Part shown: piece after piece, positions 1 to 7,630 of the stretch | Layout: every line of letters begins with the position of its first letter | Position numbering within the stretch: the stretch's first letter is position 1 | Assembly: GCF_030269605.1 (NCBI RefSeq) | Contig: NZ_BSTQ01000006.1 | Coordinates: 361,574-425,573 of the forward strand | Source: Lentzea sp. NBRC 105346 | GTDB lineage: Bacteria; Actinomycetota; Actinomycetes; Mycobacteriales; Pseudonocardiaceae | Reading direction: 5' to 3' | DNA length: 64,000 nt | Notes under the pieces: generated by a model | The model's input: the letters and a program-made list of their open reading frames with translations, nothing else | Databases searched by the model: none | Told to the model about the DNA's origin: nothing | Translations under genes and position numbers: made by a program

Positions 1-782
1 GGGTACCAGTGCAGGAGCCGTTCGGCGAGCGTGATGTCCGGGCAGCGGCGGCGCGGGTCGTCGGTCGCCGCCGTCGTGTGCTCGACAGGTGAGCCGGAGC
101 CGGAGACCTTCTTGATCAGCTGCGCGAGTTCCAGGACGGTGTGCTCGACCGGGCTGCCGATGTTGATCGGGCCCGTGTGCGAGCTGTCGGCGAGCGCGAG
201 GAGTCCGCGCACGGCGTCGTCGACGTAACAGAGCGACCGCGTCTGCCGGCCGTCGCCGTGCACGGTGATGGGTTCCTCGCGCAGCGCCTGGCCGATGAAT
301 GTCGGCACGAGGCTGCCGCTGTCGGCGGGCATGCGCGGGCCGTAGGGGTTGAAGAGGCGCGCGATGCCGATGTCGAGGCCGTGCTCGCGGAGGTAGGCGA
401 ACGTCAGCGCCTCGGCGAACCGCACCGCCTCGTCGTAGGCGCCGCGCGGTCCGATCGGATTGACATTGCCCCAGTAGCTCTCCGGCTGCGGGTGCTGCTC
501 GGGATCGCCGTAGATCTCGCCCGCCGACGCCAGCACGAACCGGGCACCCTTGCGGTACGCGAGGTCCAGCGCCTTCGTGGTGCCGAGGCCGACCGTGTGC
601 AGCGTCGCGATGGGCCGGCGCAGGTAGTCGGCCGGGGACGCCGGGGACAGCACGTGCAGCACCAGATCGACCCGTCCGTCGATCTCGGGATCAGTGCTGA
701 CGCGCGCGCCGCGGCGCAGAAGTTCCTCGGACACATGGGATCCGAGGAACTCGGATCTTCCGGAGACGACGACGCGGGCCAT
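1..782 (-). CDS. UDP-glucuronate decarboxylase-like SDR, 3' end outside window
   Basis: An extended short-chain dehydrogenase/reductase that reads M-A-R-V-V-V-S-G from the ATG at 780-782 and runs off the left edge (about 260 codons visible). Stretches such as ESYWGNVNPIGPR (residues about 101-113) and YGPRM are hallmarks of UDP-glucuronate decarboxylase (UXS), which makes UDP-xylose. Key positions differ, however. The catalytic Thr of the UXS Thr-Ser-Glu triad is Ala87 (A-G-E), and the YxxxK motif reads Y116-D-E-A-V120, so the catalytic Lys is Val. The glycine-rich loop is G-R-S-E-F-L-G, and the segment between the first strand and LSPASP is much shorter than usual. It lies 38 bp downstream of the aminotransferase gene, probably in one transcript. 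It may be a non-catalytic paralog or an enzyme with changed chemistry; the family call is good, the activity doubtful. Confidence 0.75.
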   Translation of the reverse strand, partial: MARVVVSGRSEFLGSHVSEELLRRGARVSTDPEIDGRVDLVLHVLSPASPADYLRRPIATLHTVGLGTTKALDLAYRKGARFVLASAGEIYGDPEQHPQPESYWGNVNPIGPRGAYDEAVRFAEALTFAYLREHGLDIGIARLFNPYGPRMPADSGSLVPTFIGQALREEPITVHGDGRQTRSLCYVDDAVRGLLALADSSHTGPINIGSPVEHTVLELAQLIKKVSGSGSPVEHTTAATDDPRRRCPDITLAERLLHWY

Positions 783-820
783 GCACAAGAGCTACCCGCG
801 CCGTCATCGCGGAAACCCTC

Positions 821-1894
821 CTAGAGCGCGCGAACCGCCGCGGCCAGGCGGGTGATGCCCTCGTCGATCTGCTCGACGTTGACGCCCGAGAACGCCAGGC
901 GCATCGCGCTGTCGCCGCCCTCCAGCATGAAGTCCGAGCCCTTCACGAACTCGACGCCGTGCTCCTTGGCGACGGGGAACAGCTTCTCGACGCTCACGCC
1001 GGGGAGCTCGACCCACATGAAGTAGCCGCCCTGCGGGGCCGTGTACACCGCGTCCGGCAGCTCACGCTGCAGTGCCGTGACGAGCGCGTCCTTGCGTTCC
1101 TTCAACGCCTTCTTGACCGTCGCGACCGACTGCTCGATGCGGCCGGAGCGGCAGAACTCGTTGACGATCGACTGCGCGACCATGTTCGGCGAGATGTAGG
1201 TGTTGGTCGCGATCTTCTGGATCCGGCCGATGATGTCCTTCGAGCCGACCAGGTAACCGCAGCGGATGCCGGGGCACATCGTCTTGGAGAACGACGACGC
1301 GTACACGACCTTGCCCGAGGTGTCCTGCGACAGCATCGTCGGCAGCTGCTCGCCCTCGAAGCGCACCTTGAGGTACGGGTCGTCCTCGAACAGGACGAAG
1401 TCCTTCTCCGCCGCCAGCTGCAGCAGCTTCGCGCGCTTCTCGGTGCTCAGCGTGTAGCCGGCCGGGTTCTGGAAGTTCGGGATGATGTGCGCGAGCGACG
1501 GCCGCGCGCCCTCGAGGTACGCCTCGAGCTTGGCGGTGTCGATGCCGTCGGTCTCCAGGTCGATCGCCGCGACCTTGGCGCCGCGCTGGCGCAGGTTCAG
1601 CAGCGTGCGGTCGTACGTCGGCGCCTCGACGACCACGTCGTCACCGGGGTTCACCAGCAGCTCGAACAGGAACGCGTCCGCCTGCATCGACCCGTTCGTC
1701 ACGAGAACCTGGTCCACCTCGACGCCGTGCTGCTCCGCGATCCACTCGCGCAGCGGCACGTAGCCGACGGACGTGCCGTAGGCGAACGTCCCGGCGGGGT
1801 CCTTCGTGAAGGCCTGCTGCGCCGCTTCGCGCAGGCCCTCCTGGTCGATGATGTCGAGCGACGGTGCACCACGGGTGAACAGGATCGGGGCCAT
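821..1894 (-). CDS. PLP-dependent class I/II aminotransferase
   Basis: Fold-type I aminotransferase of about 357 residues, similar to the catalytic half of MocR proteins and to 2-aminoadipate/aromatic aminotransferases (LysN-like). Visible motifs are the GYxPLREW segment near residue 45, NFQNPAGYTLS, and the PLP lysine in SSFSKTMCPGIR (about residue 204). There is no N-terminal winged helix, so this is an enzyme and not a regulator. An in-frame TTG lies 24 bases upstream (1918), but the ATG at 1894 begins the conserved part. An inverted repeat (GGAGCG-gta-CGCTCC) sits just before this ATG. The SDR gene follows 38 bp downstream. The amino acid substrate cannot be told from sequence. Confidence 0.85.
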   Translation of the reverse strand: MAPILFTRGAPSLDIIDQEGLREAAQQAFTKDPAGTFAYGTSVGYVPLREWIAEQHGVEVDQVLVTNGSMQADAFLFELLVNPGDDVVVEAPTYDRTLLNLRQRGAKVAAIDLETDGIDTAKLEAYLEGARPSLAHIIPNFQNPAGYTLSTEKRAKLLQLAAEKDFVLFEDDPYLKVRFEGEQLPTMLSQDTSGKVVYASSFSKTMCPGIRCGYLVGSKDIIGRIQKIATNTYISPNMVAQSIVNEFCRSGRIEQSVATVKKALKERKDALVTALQRELPDAVYTAPQGGYFMWVELPGVSVEKLFPVAKEHGVEFVKGSDFMLEGGDSAMRLAFSGVNVEQIDEGITRLAAAVRAL

Positions 1895-1970
1895 GCGCGG
1901 AGCGTACCGCTCCCACAATCTGGGCTGCCGCCACCGCGAGTCCCACCTTCCGGCACTCTGTGTCCCACCT

Positions 1971-3182
1971 TCAGGGGCGGTAGGTGTAGGTGTTCAGTTG
2001 GGTGACCGCCGAGGCCGCGTTGCCCAGGTTGTAGTGGTCCACCGCCAGGTAGGTCGGCTTCTTGCGCGCCGCCGGCTGGCAGAACCGCTGCGCCCGGTCG
2101 GCCAGTTTGGAGTTGTCCGTCGTCGCCGTGGAGGTGAACGGCGTGTCCCGGAAGTGGTTCATGACGAACAACGGCTGGAAGCGGTCGGTCGCGGTCAACG
2201 GCCGGTCGCTCCACCGGGTGTAGCAGGACCAGTCGGACGTGCCGAGCCCGCCGCCCATGGACCAGTAGTTCTCCACGGTCCAGTCGTGCCCGTACATGAC
2301 CCCGTAGGAGTCACGCCCGTCGCGCGCGTGGTCGGTGAAGATCAGCAGTCGCTTGCCGGACGCACGCAGCTGCGACAGCGTCGGCCACCCGTTCTCCCGC
2401 ACACCCGACTGGTCGGGCCGGAACAGCAGGGACGACAGCCCGTTGACGCGGGCGAGCTCCGCCCCCAAAACGGAGGACGACACGTAGTCCTCCAGGAACA
2501 CGGTGACGATCTCGCTGGGATTGGCCCGAAGGAAATCCACGATCCGCTGGAGATCGACCCACAACGCCACGGGCTTGGAGACCCACGTGCAGCTGTTGTG
2601 GCACAGGATCGCGCCGTCCGGCGTCTGGTGGATGTCCAGCATGAACCCGCGCACCCCGTCACCGAGCTGCTGCACGATGCCGCGCGTCTGGTTCTTGGCG
2701 AGGTTGAGGAACGGGGGCGCGAAGCCGCCGTCCACGCCGTTGGCGAACGCGTTGTGCGCCACCAGGAACGTCGCCTCGTCCAGCCGCGGGTCGGCGGGGA
2801 ACGAGGCGGTGCCGCCCGAGACGGGCGTGAGATACCAGCGGGTGTCCAGGGTCAGGCCCGGGATCTCCCACTGGTCACCGACCTGGTTGAACGTCCAGGT
2901 GTCCGAGGCGCAGGCGACCATCTGGAGGGACTTGTTCAGGCACGAGCCGGTGGTGGCGTTCTCCAGGCGGCCGTCCCGCAGCTTCCACTGCTGGTTGTCC
3001 TCGTTGCCCTTCGGGTGGTGCAGCTCGACGCCCGAGCCCACCTGGGACAGGTTGTCCCCCGTTTTGACGCTCTGCAGGTAGTAATCGCCCACGGGTGCCG
3101 CCTGAGCGGGCACTACCGGGACCAGCGCGATGATCAGTAAAGCGACGGCAGGGAGGTATCGCACGCGCCCAGCGTCACCCAT
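1971..3182 (-). CDS. secreted PI-PLC X-domain-like protein with ricin-type N-terminus
   Basis: Predicted exported protein of 403 residues. The ATG at 3182 is followed by a signal peptide (hydrophobic core ALLIIALVPVVPAQA). Residues about 30-130 resemble a ricin-type beta-trefoil (Q-x-W segments such as NQQWKL). The remainder resembles the phosphatidylinositol-specific phospholipase C X-domain: ATFLVAHNAFAN, a region typed like GVRGFMLDIHQ, and CHNSC further on. The usual first histidine is present (VAHNA), as are acidic residues after the second strand. It probably acts outside the cell on phosphodiesters or glycolipids. An ATG further upstream would extend it by 66 residues, but that region holds the tRNA-like sequence and is not protein-like. 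Confidence 0.75.
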   Translation of the reverse strand: MGDAGRVRYLPAVALLIIALVPVVPAQAAPVGDYYLQSVKTGDNLSQVGSGVELHHPKGNEDNQQWKLRDGRLENATTGSCLNKSLQMVACASDTWTFNQVGDQWEIPGLTLDTRWYLTPVSGGTASFPADPRLDEATFLVAHNAFANGVDGGFAPPFLNLAKNQTRGIVQQLGDGVRGFMLDIHQTPDGAILCHNSCTWVSKPVALWVDLQRIVDFLRANPSEIVTVFLEDYVSSSVLGAELARVNGLSSLLFRPDQSGVRENGWPTLSQLRASGKRLLIFTDHARDGRDSYGVMYGHDWTVENYWSMGGGLGTSDWSCYTRWSDRPLTATDRFQPLFVMNHFRDTPFTSTATTDNSKLADRAQRFCQPAARKKPTYLAVDHYNLGNAASAVTQLNTYTYRP

Positions 3183-3246
3183 CCGAGTGAAACATGAAAC
3201 GCTCTCGGACGTTTGACCGTTTAACAGGTTGGGAACACATTCATCA

Positions 3247-3335
3247 GGCAGCCGCCGCTCCGCCGAAGGGTGAGAGCCGGTCCTGGGCGCCGCCTTCATA
3301 AGCCGCGCAGGGTTCGACTCCCTCGGTTGCCGCCA
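3247..3335 (+). tRNA. tRNA-like sequence with non-canonical architecture
   Basis: The 3' half is tRNA-like: a T arm AGGG-TTCGACT-CCCT (3309-3323) followed by an acceptor strand, a discriminator G and an encoded CCA (3333-3335). The matching 5' acceptor strand GGCAGCCG (3247-3254) pairs over 8 bp with CGGTTGCC (3324-3331), with one G-T pair. This gives 89 nt and an 8+4 acceptor/T layout instead of 7+5. By eye a D stem GCTC/GAGC (3257-3260/3274-3277) is possible. The best anticodon arm I find is only CGGT/GCCG with a 7-nt loop whose middle triplet would be TGG, plus a tiny variable stem CTT-CAT-AAG. A CAT triplet at 3297-3299 does not sit in a proper stem. It is followed at once by a strong terminator. 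It may be an unusual tRNA or a decayed one; the identity is not assignable. Confidence 0.4.
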
Positions 3336-3345
3336 GAAACAAGAG

Positions 3346-3372
3346 GGGGCCCCGGTTGACGACCGGGGCCCC
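3346..3372. terminator. bidirectional hairpin terminator
   Basis: A 10-bp perfect GC stem (3346-3355 with 3363-3372) with loop TTGACGA. It lies between the plus-strand tRNA-like sequence and the 3' end of the minus-strand cold-shock gene, so it can end transcription from both sides. There is no long T-tract on either side. Confidence 0.75.
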
Positions 3373-3380
3373 TCAAGCAT

Positions 3381-3584
3381 TCAGATGGCGCGGACAGCCT
3401 GCGCCTGTGGTCCCTTCTGGCCCTGGCCGATCTCGAACTCCACGCGCTGCTTCTCCTCCAGCGAGCGGAAGCCACCGCCTTCAATCTGCGAGTAGTGGAC
3501 GAACACGTCGGGGCCGCCGCCGTCCTGCGCGATGAACCCGAAGCCCTTCTCGCCGTTGAACCACTTCACAGTGCCCTGCGCCAT
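3381..3584 (-). CDS. cold-shock protein, CspA family
   Basis: Small RNA/ssDNA-binding OB-fold protein of 67 residues, the usual length of the family. It contains the RNP1-type motif KGFGFI (residues 13-18) and the RNP2-type motif VFVHYS (27-32). It acts in the cytoplasm as an RNA chaperone during cold or growth shifts. A clear ribosome-binding site (AAGGGAG) lies 7-8 bases before the ATG. It is monocistronic, ending in the shared hairpin at 3346-3372, and is divergent from the SfnB-like operon. Confidence 0.95.
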   Translation of the reverse strand: MAQGTVKWFNGEKGFGFIAQDGGGPDVFVHYSQIEGGGFRSLEEKQRVEFEIGQGQKGPQAQAVRAI

Positions 3585-3722
3585 GCGTATTGCTCCCTTG
3601 ATGAGCTGATCCTCGTTGCGAGGTGCGCGCAGTCTGCCATTCGACCGTCTCTCTCACATCTTGGTTAGCCCGGGAGGGGCACGAAGTAGGGTTGGCCGGG
3701 GTTCGCAGCAGGAGGAATGAGC

Positions 3723-4829
3723 ATGACGAGTTGGCCGGCCACGGCGCAGGAGTTCGCCGCCAGGTTGAGGTCCGACGCGGCCGACCGGGACCGCGCCAAC
3801 CAGCCGCCGGTCAAGGAGGTCGAACTGCTGCGCCAGACCGGCCTGCTCGACGAGACCGACTGGTCCACGCAGCAGAAGATCACCCGGATCGTCGGCGCCG
3901 CGGACGCCAACATCGGGCACCTGCTCGGCTACCACTACCTGCAGATCTGGCGCTCCGGCCTGTTCGACAAGCCCGTCCGTCACGAGTCCGGCTGGTTCTG
4001 GGCCGGCGTCTCCAACCCGCTCGACGCGGCACTGGAGCTGACGCCCGCCGAGAACGGGTTCCTCGTCAACGGCCGCAAGACGTTCGCGACCGGGGCGGCC
4101 GTCGCCGACCGGCTCGTCGTCAGCGCCACCCGCACGGACAACGGCGAGAAGCTCACCTTCATGCTCGACGGCGCCGCGGACGGGATCACCTACCTGGGCG
4201 ACTGGGACAACATCGGCCAGAAGCTCACCGCCTCGGGTGGCGTCGCGTTCGAGAACGTCGTCGTCCCGAACGAGGACGTGCTAGGCGTGCAGCCCATTGA
4301 CGAGCACCCGCGGCTTTCCCTGGCGGCACTGGGGTTCCAGCTGGTGCTGGCGCAGCTCTACGTCGCGATCGCGGAGGGCGCGCTCGCCGAGGCCGCCGAG
4401 TACACCCGCACCAAGACGCGCCCGTGGTTCGTCAGCAATGTCGGCAAAGCGACCGAAGATCCACACATCCTCGCGAGCTACGGCGAGATGGTCGCCCAGA
4501 CGCAGGCCGCCGGGCTGCTCGCGGACCAGGCGAGCGACCAGCTCAAGGCGGCCTCCGACCAAGGCGCAGCGCTCACCAAGGAGCAGCGCGGCGAGGCCGC
4601 GGTCGCGATCTCGGCCGCCAAGGTCGTCTCCACGAAGGTCGCGAACGAGGTCAGCTCGCGGATCTTCGAACAGGTCGGCGCGCGCGGCACCGCTGCCGGC
4701 TACGCGCTGGACCGCTTCTGGCGCAACGCCCGCACGCTTACGCTCCACGACCCGGTCGTGTACAAAGCGCGCGAGGTCGGCGAGCACTTCCTCACCGGTG
4801 AGCACCCCGCGTTCACCGGGTACAGCTGA
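3723..4829 (+). CDS. acyl-CoA dehydrogenase-fold oxidoreductase, SfnB/DszC-like
   Basis: Flavin-dependent acyl-CoA dehydrogenase-fold protein of 368 residues. The pattern (HLLGYHYLQ, WFWAGVSNPLD, VNGRKTFATGA, LTASGGVAFENVVVP) resembles the SfnB/DszC branch. These enzymes use reduced flavin and oxygen on sulfur or nitrogen compounds and are often tied to sulfur acquisition. The ATG at 3723 is preferred over the one at 3717 because the AGGAGG at 3710-3715 is then 7 bases away. It is the first gene of the operon; its TGA overlaps the ATG of the next gene. Sitting ahead of the methylthioribose salvage genes supports a role in using organosulfur compounds. The substrate is unknown. Confidence 0.8.
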   Translation: MTSWPATAQEFAARLRSDAADRDRANQPPVKEVELLRQTGLLDETDWSTQQKITRIVGAADANIGHLLGYHYLQIWRSGLFDKPVRHESGWFWAGVSNPLDAALELTPAENGFLVNGRKTFATGAAVADRLVVSATRTDNGEKLTFMLDGAADGITYLGDWDNIGQKLTASGGVAFENVVVPNEDVLGVQPIDEHPRLSLAALGFQLVLAQLYVAIAEGALAEAAEYTRTKTRPWFVSNVGKATEDPHILASYGEMVAQTQAAGLLADQASDQLKAASDQGAALTKEQRGEAAVAISAAKVVSTKVANEVSSRIFEQVGARGTAAGYALDRFWRNARTLTLHDPVVYKAREVGEHFLTGEHPAFTGYS

Positions 4830-5830
4830 TGGAGCCGGTGCTCGCGCACAGCGTCCGGCTCGACGGCGACGCGGTGCACGTCCTCGACCGGCGCGTCTTC
4901 CCGTTCGAACGCACATGGGTGCGCTGCGAGACCGTCGAGGAGGTCGCGAAGGCGATCGAGGACATGGTCACCCAGTCCTCGGGGCCGTACTTCGCCGCTC
5001 TCTACGGCATGGTCCTCGCCGCGCGCACGCTGAGCGACAAGCCCTTCGCCGAAGCACGTGAGGAGCTCGCCAGGGCCGGCGCCCTGCTGGAGAACACCCG
5101 GCGCACCAACAACGCCCTGCGCAAGGCCGTCGCCCTCGTCCTCGAAACCGTCGACACCGCCGGGACCGTCGAGGCCGCCGCGGAAGGCGCCCGGATCGGC
5201 GATGAGCGGTACCGGGAGCGAAGCAGGAGGCTGGGGGAGTACACCGCCGAACTCCTCCCGGACGACGGCTGCGTGCTCACGCACTGCTGGGCCGACCTGT
5301 ACCTGACCGAAACCGTTTCCGCAGCTCAACGCAATGGCAAGCGATTGCGATTCGTCTGCACGGAGACCCGTCCGTACCTGCAGGGCGCCCGGCTCACGGC
5401 GGAGACGCTGGCCGAGATGGGCGTCGAGACGACACTGATCACCGACGGTATGGGAGCGGCCGTGCTGCAGTCCGGTGTGGTCGACGCCTTGGTCACGGCG
5501 GCCGATCGCGTCACCATGGACGGACATGTGGTGAACAAGGTCGGCACGCTGGGCCTCGCCGTCGCGGCCCACGCGTTCGGCGTGCCGTTCTACGCGCAGG
5601 TGCAGGCACCCGACCTGGGTGCGAGCACGAAGGAAGACGTCCCGATCGAGTACCGCGACGGCGCCGAGGTGTTGTCCACTTTGGGCAGGCCGACGGCCTC
5701 GCAACGGGTCCGCGGGCTCTACCCGGCGTTCGACGTGACGCCGCCGCGGTTCGTCACGAGGATCGTGACGGACCGGGGCGTGCTCGCGCCGGACCGCCTG
5801 ACTGACTATCACAGAGGAGAAGAACGGTGA
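4829..5830 (+). CDS. mtnA: methylthioribose-1-phosphate isomerase-like (eIF-2B fold)
   Basis: Probably isomerises 5-methylthioribose 1-phosphate to methylthioribulose 1-phosphate in methionine salvage. It is 333 residues of the MtnA/eIF-2B-alpha family. The catalytic Cys region VLTHCWAD and the Asp region AADRVTMDGHVVNKVGT are present. The N-terminal loop that reads RGAPAIG in most MtnA proteins is instead QSSGPYFAALYG, so this is a divergent member and a ribose-1,5-bisphosphate isomerase-type activity is not excluded. The setting, with mtnC, mtnB and mtnD directly downstream, argues for MtnA. It overlaps the previous stop (TGATG) and the next gene's GTG. Confidence 0.75.
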   Translation: MEPVLAHSVRLDGDAVHVLDRRVFPFERTWVRCETVEEVAKAIEDMVTQSSGPYFAALYGMVLAARTLSDKPFAEAREELARAGALLENTRRTNNALRKAVALVLETVDTAGTVEAAAEGARIGDERYRERSRRLGEYTAELLPDDGCVLTHCWADLYLTETVSAAQRNGKRLRFVCTETRPYLQGARLTAETLAEMGVETTLITDGMGAAVLQSGVVDALVTAADRVTMDGHVVNKVGTLGLAVAAHAFGVPFYAQVQAPDLGASTKEDVPIEYRDGAEVLSTLGRPTASQRVRGLYPAFDVTPPRFVTRIVTDRGVLAPDRLTDYHRGEER

Positions 5831-6477
5831 GCTGGGTCGTACTCGACATCGAGGGCACCCTGAGCGCGACCGACCAGGTGCTCGTGGTGCTGTACGACTA
5901 CGCGCGGCCGCGCCTCGGCCCGTGGATCTCCGAGCACGCCGACGACCCGGTCGTCGTCGAGGCGGTGCGCCAGATCAAGGAACTGAGCGGGCACGACGAC
6001 GTCGTGGGCGCACTGCACGCGTGGATGGACGCCGACCAGAAGGTCACGCCGCTGAAGACGTTGCAGGGCCTCATCTGGCAGCGCGGTTACGAGCAGGGCG
6101 ACCTGACCGCGTCGTTCTTCCCGGACGTGGTCCCGGCGATCAAGGCGTGGCACGAGGCCGGCATCAAGCTGGCGATCTTCTCGTCCGGCTCGGTCGCCGG
6201 CCAGATCGCGTTTTTCAAGCACACCACCGAGGGCGACCTCACGCCGTACTTCGAACACCACTTCGACACCGTGAACGCGGGCCCGAAGAAGGAAGCCGCG
6301 TCCTACAAGGCGATCGCGGCCGTCCTGGAGTCTGACGACATCACGTTCTACAGCGACGTTCCGGCCGAACTCGACGCGGCCGCCGAGGCCGGCTGGCACA
6401 CCGTCGGCGTCGCACGGGACGGCGAGCCGTACGGCAACGCGGACTTCGGTCCACATCGGACGGTGCATTCGCTGTGA
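5827..6477 (+). CDS. mtnC: acireductone synthase (enolase-phosphatase E1)
   Basis: Bifunctional HAD-family enzyme that converts 2,3-diketo-5-methylthiopentyl-1-phosphate to acireductone in methionine salvage. It is 216 residues with the HAD motif I region VVLDIEGTLS (here D-I-E-G-T, the E1 variant), motif II FSSGSVAGQ, the conserved Lys region GPKKEAASYKAI, and motif IV TFYSDVPAELDAA. The GTG start lies inside the end of the previous gene (4-base overlap), which indicates translational coupling. Confidence 0.93.
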   Translation: MSWVVLDIEGTLSATDQVLVVLYDYARPRLGPWISEHADDPVVVEAVRQIKELSGHDDVVGALHAWMDADQKVTPLKTLQGLIWQRGYEQGDLTASFFPDVVPAIKAWHEAGIKLAIFSSGSVAGQIAFFKHTTEGDLTPYFEHHFDTVNAGPKKEAASYKAIAAVLESDDITFYSDVPAELDAAAEAGWHTVGVARDGEPYGNADFGPHRTVHSL

Positions 6478-7064
6478 CGCCAGGGGAGCAGCTGGCACGG
6501 GAGTGCGCGCGCTACACCCAGATGGGCTGGATGCGCGGCACGTCCGGCAACCTTTCCGTGGTGCTGCAACGGGATCCGCTGCGACTGGCGGTCACGGTCA
6601 GCGGGCTCGACAAGGGCGAGATGACCGCCGACGACAACGTCGTCATCGACGAGAACGGTCTGGCCGTCGACTCGGAGAAGATCCCGTCCGCCGAAGCCGG
6701 GCTGCACGCGCGGATCGCGGCGGTGGCGGGTGCGGGCGCCGTGGTGCACGTGCACGCGCTGGCCCCGGTCGTCGCCGCCGAGTACTGGCCGGACGGCGTG
6801 GTGCTGCGGGACCTGGAGATGCTCAAGGGGTTCGGGCGGCAGGCGCACGAGGAGGTCACCATCCCGGTCGTGCCCAACGACCAGGACATGACCGTCCTCG
6901 GCGACGCGTTCGAGAAGGGGTTCGACCCCGGTGTGCCCGCGTTGCTCGTCGCCCGGCACGGGGTGTACGTCTGGGGTGACGACCTCTACCAGGCCAGGCA
7001 CCGGCTCGAGTGCCTGGAGTGGCTGCTGCGGTTCAAGGTCGAGACGAGGAGGAGCCGATCATGA
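6474..7064 (+). CDS. mtnB: methylthioribulose-1-phosphate dehydratase
   Basis: Class II aldolase-fold, zinc-dependent dehydratase (196 residues) that acts after MtnA in methionine salvage. The glycine-rich phosphate-binding part GTSGNLS, the zinc ligands HVHA and the later RHGVYVWG are visible, as is the SAEAGLHARI segment carrying the catalytic acid. It overlaps mtnC by 4 bases at its GTG start, and mtnD begins inside its stop codon (ATGA). Confidence 0.93.
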   Translation: MTPGEQLARECARYTQMGWMRGTSGNLSVVLQRDPLRLAVTVSGLDKGEMTADDNVVIDENGLAVDSEKIPSAEAGLHARIAAVAGAGAVVHVHALAPVVAAEYWPDGVVLRDLEMLKGFGRQAHEEVTIPVVPNDQDMTVLGDAFEKGFDPGVPALLVARHGVYVWGDDLYQARHRLECLEWLLRFKVETRRSRS

Positions 7065-7630
7065 CACTGCTGACGGTCTGGCCGGAGGACGATCCGGACA
7101 CGGTGCTCGTGCGGACGACCGACGCCGAGGAGATCGCCACCGAGCTCAAGGAGCACGGCGTGCGGTTCGACCGCTGGTCCCTGCGCGAGGACGTCACCGC
7201 CGACAACGCGCTGGAGAAGTACCGCGCCGAGGTCGACCGGGTCATCGAGACCGAGGGCTACATCCTCGTCGACGCGATGGAGATGACGCCCGCGGACACC
7301 GACGAGTACCGCGCGAAGGCCGTGGAGTTCCGGCAGAAGTTCCTCTCCGAGCACACGCACGACGACGACGAGGACCGCTACTTCGCCCGTGGCGCAGGGG
7401 TTTTCTACCTCCACGTCGGCGGCAAGGTGTACGGCGTGCTGTGCGAGGCGGGCGACCTGCTGAGCGTGCCCGCCAACACGACCCACTGGTTCGACATGGG
7501 CACCACGCCGGACTACGTGTCGATCCGCTTCTTCCACGACGACGACGGCTGGGTCGGCAACTTCACCGGCAGCGACATCGCCACGAAGTTCCCGACGTTC
7601 GACCAGCTGATGGCGGGTCATCGGGGGTGA
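7061..7630 (+). CDS. mtnD: acireductone dioxygenase
   Basis: Cupin-fold metal dioxygenase (189 residues) that oxidises acireductone. With Fe it yields 2-keto-4-methylthiobutyrate, the methionine precursor; with Ni it takes an off-pathway route. All four metal ligands are visible: HTHDDDE (HxHx3E, near residues 100-106) and the downstream ANTTHWFD histidine. Its ATG at 7061 has the good ribosome-binding site GAGGAGG 6 bases away and overlaps the mtnB stop. The asparaginase GTG overlaps its own stop. Confidence 0.95.
   Translation: MTLLTVWPEDDPDTVLVRTTDAEEIATELKEHGVRFDRWSLREDVTADNALEKYRAEVDRVIETEGYILVDAMEMTPADTDEYRAKAVEFRQKFLSEHTHDDDEDRYFARGAGVFYLHVGGKVYGVLCEAGDLLSVPANTTHWFDMGTTPDYVSIRFFHDDDGWVGNFTGSDIATKFPTFDQLMAGHRG

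Noticed and set aside
141..824. Long plus-strand frame over the left-edge gene
   Set aside because: It is the mirror of the minus-strand SDR, rich in Arg/Ala/Val with no motif; the minus strand has clear UXS signatures.
1806..3140. 444-codon plus-strand frame
   Set aside because: It mirrors the PI-PLC-like gene, has no motif and an Arg/Gly/Val-rich composition typical of GC-rich shadows.
3297..3299. CAT as a methionine anticodon in the tRNA-like sequence
   Set aside because: Only 6 bases separate the loop from the T stem and the flanking sequences do not pair, so a standard tRNA-Met cannot be drawn.
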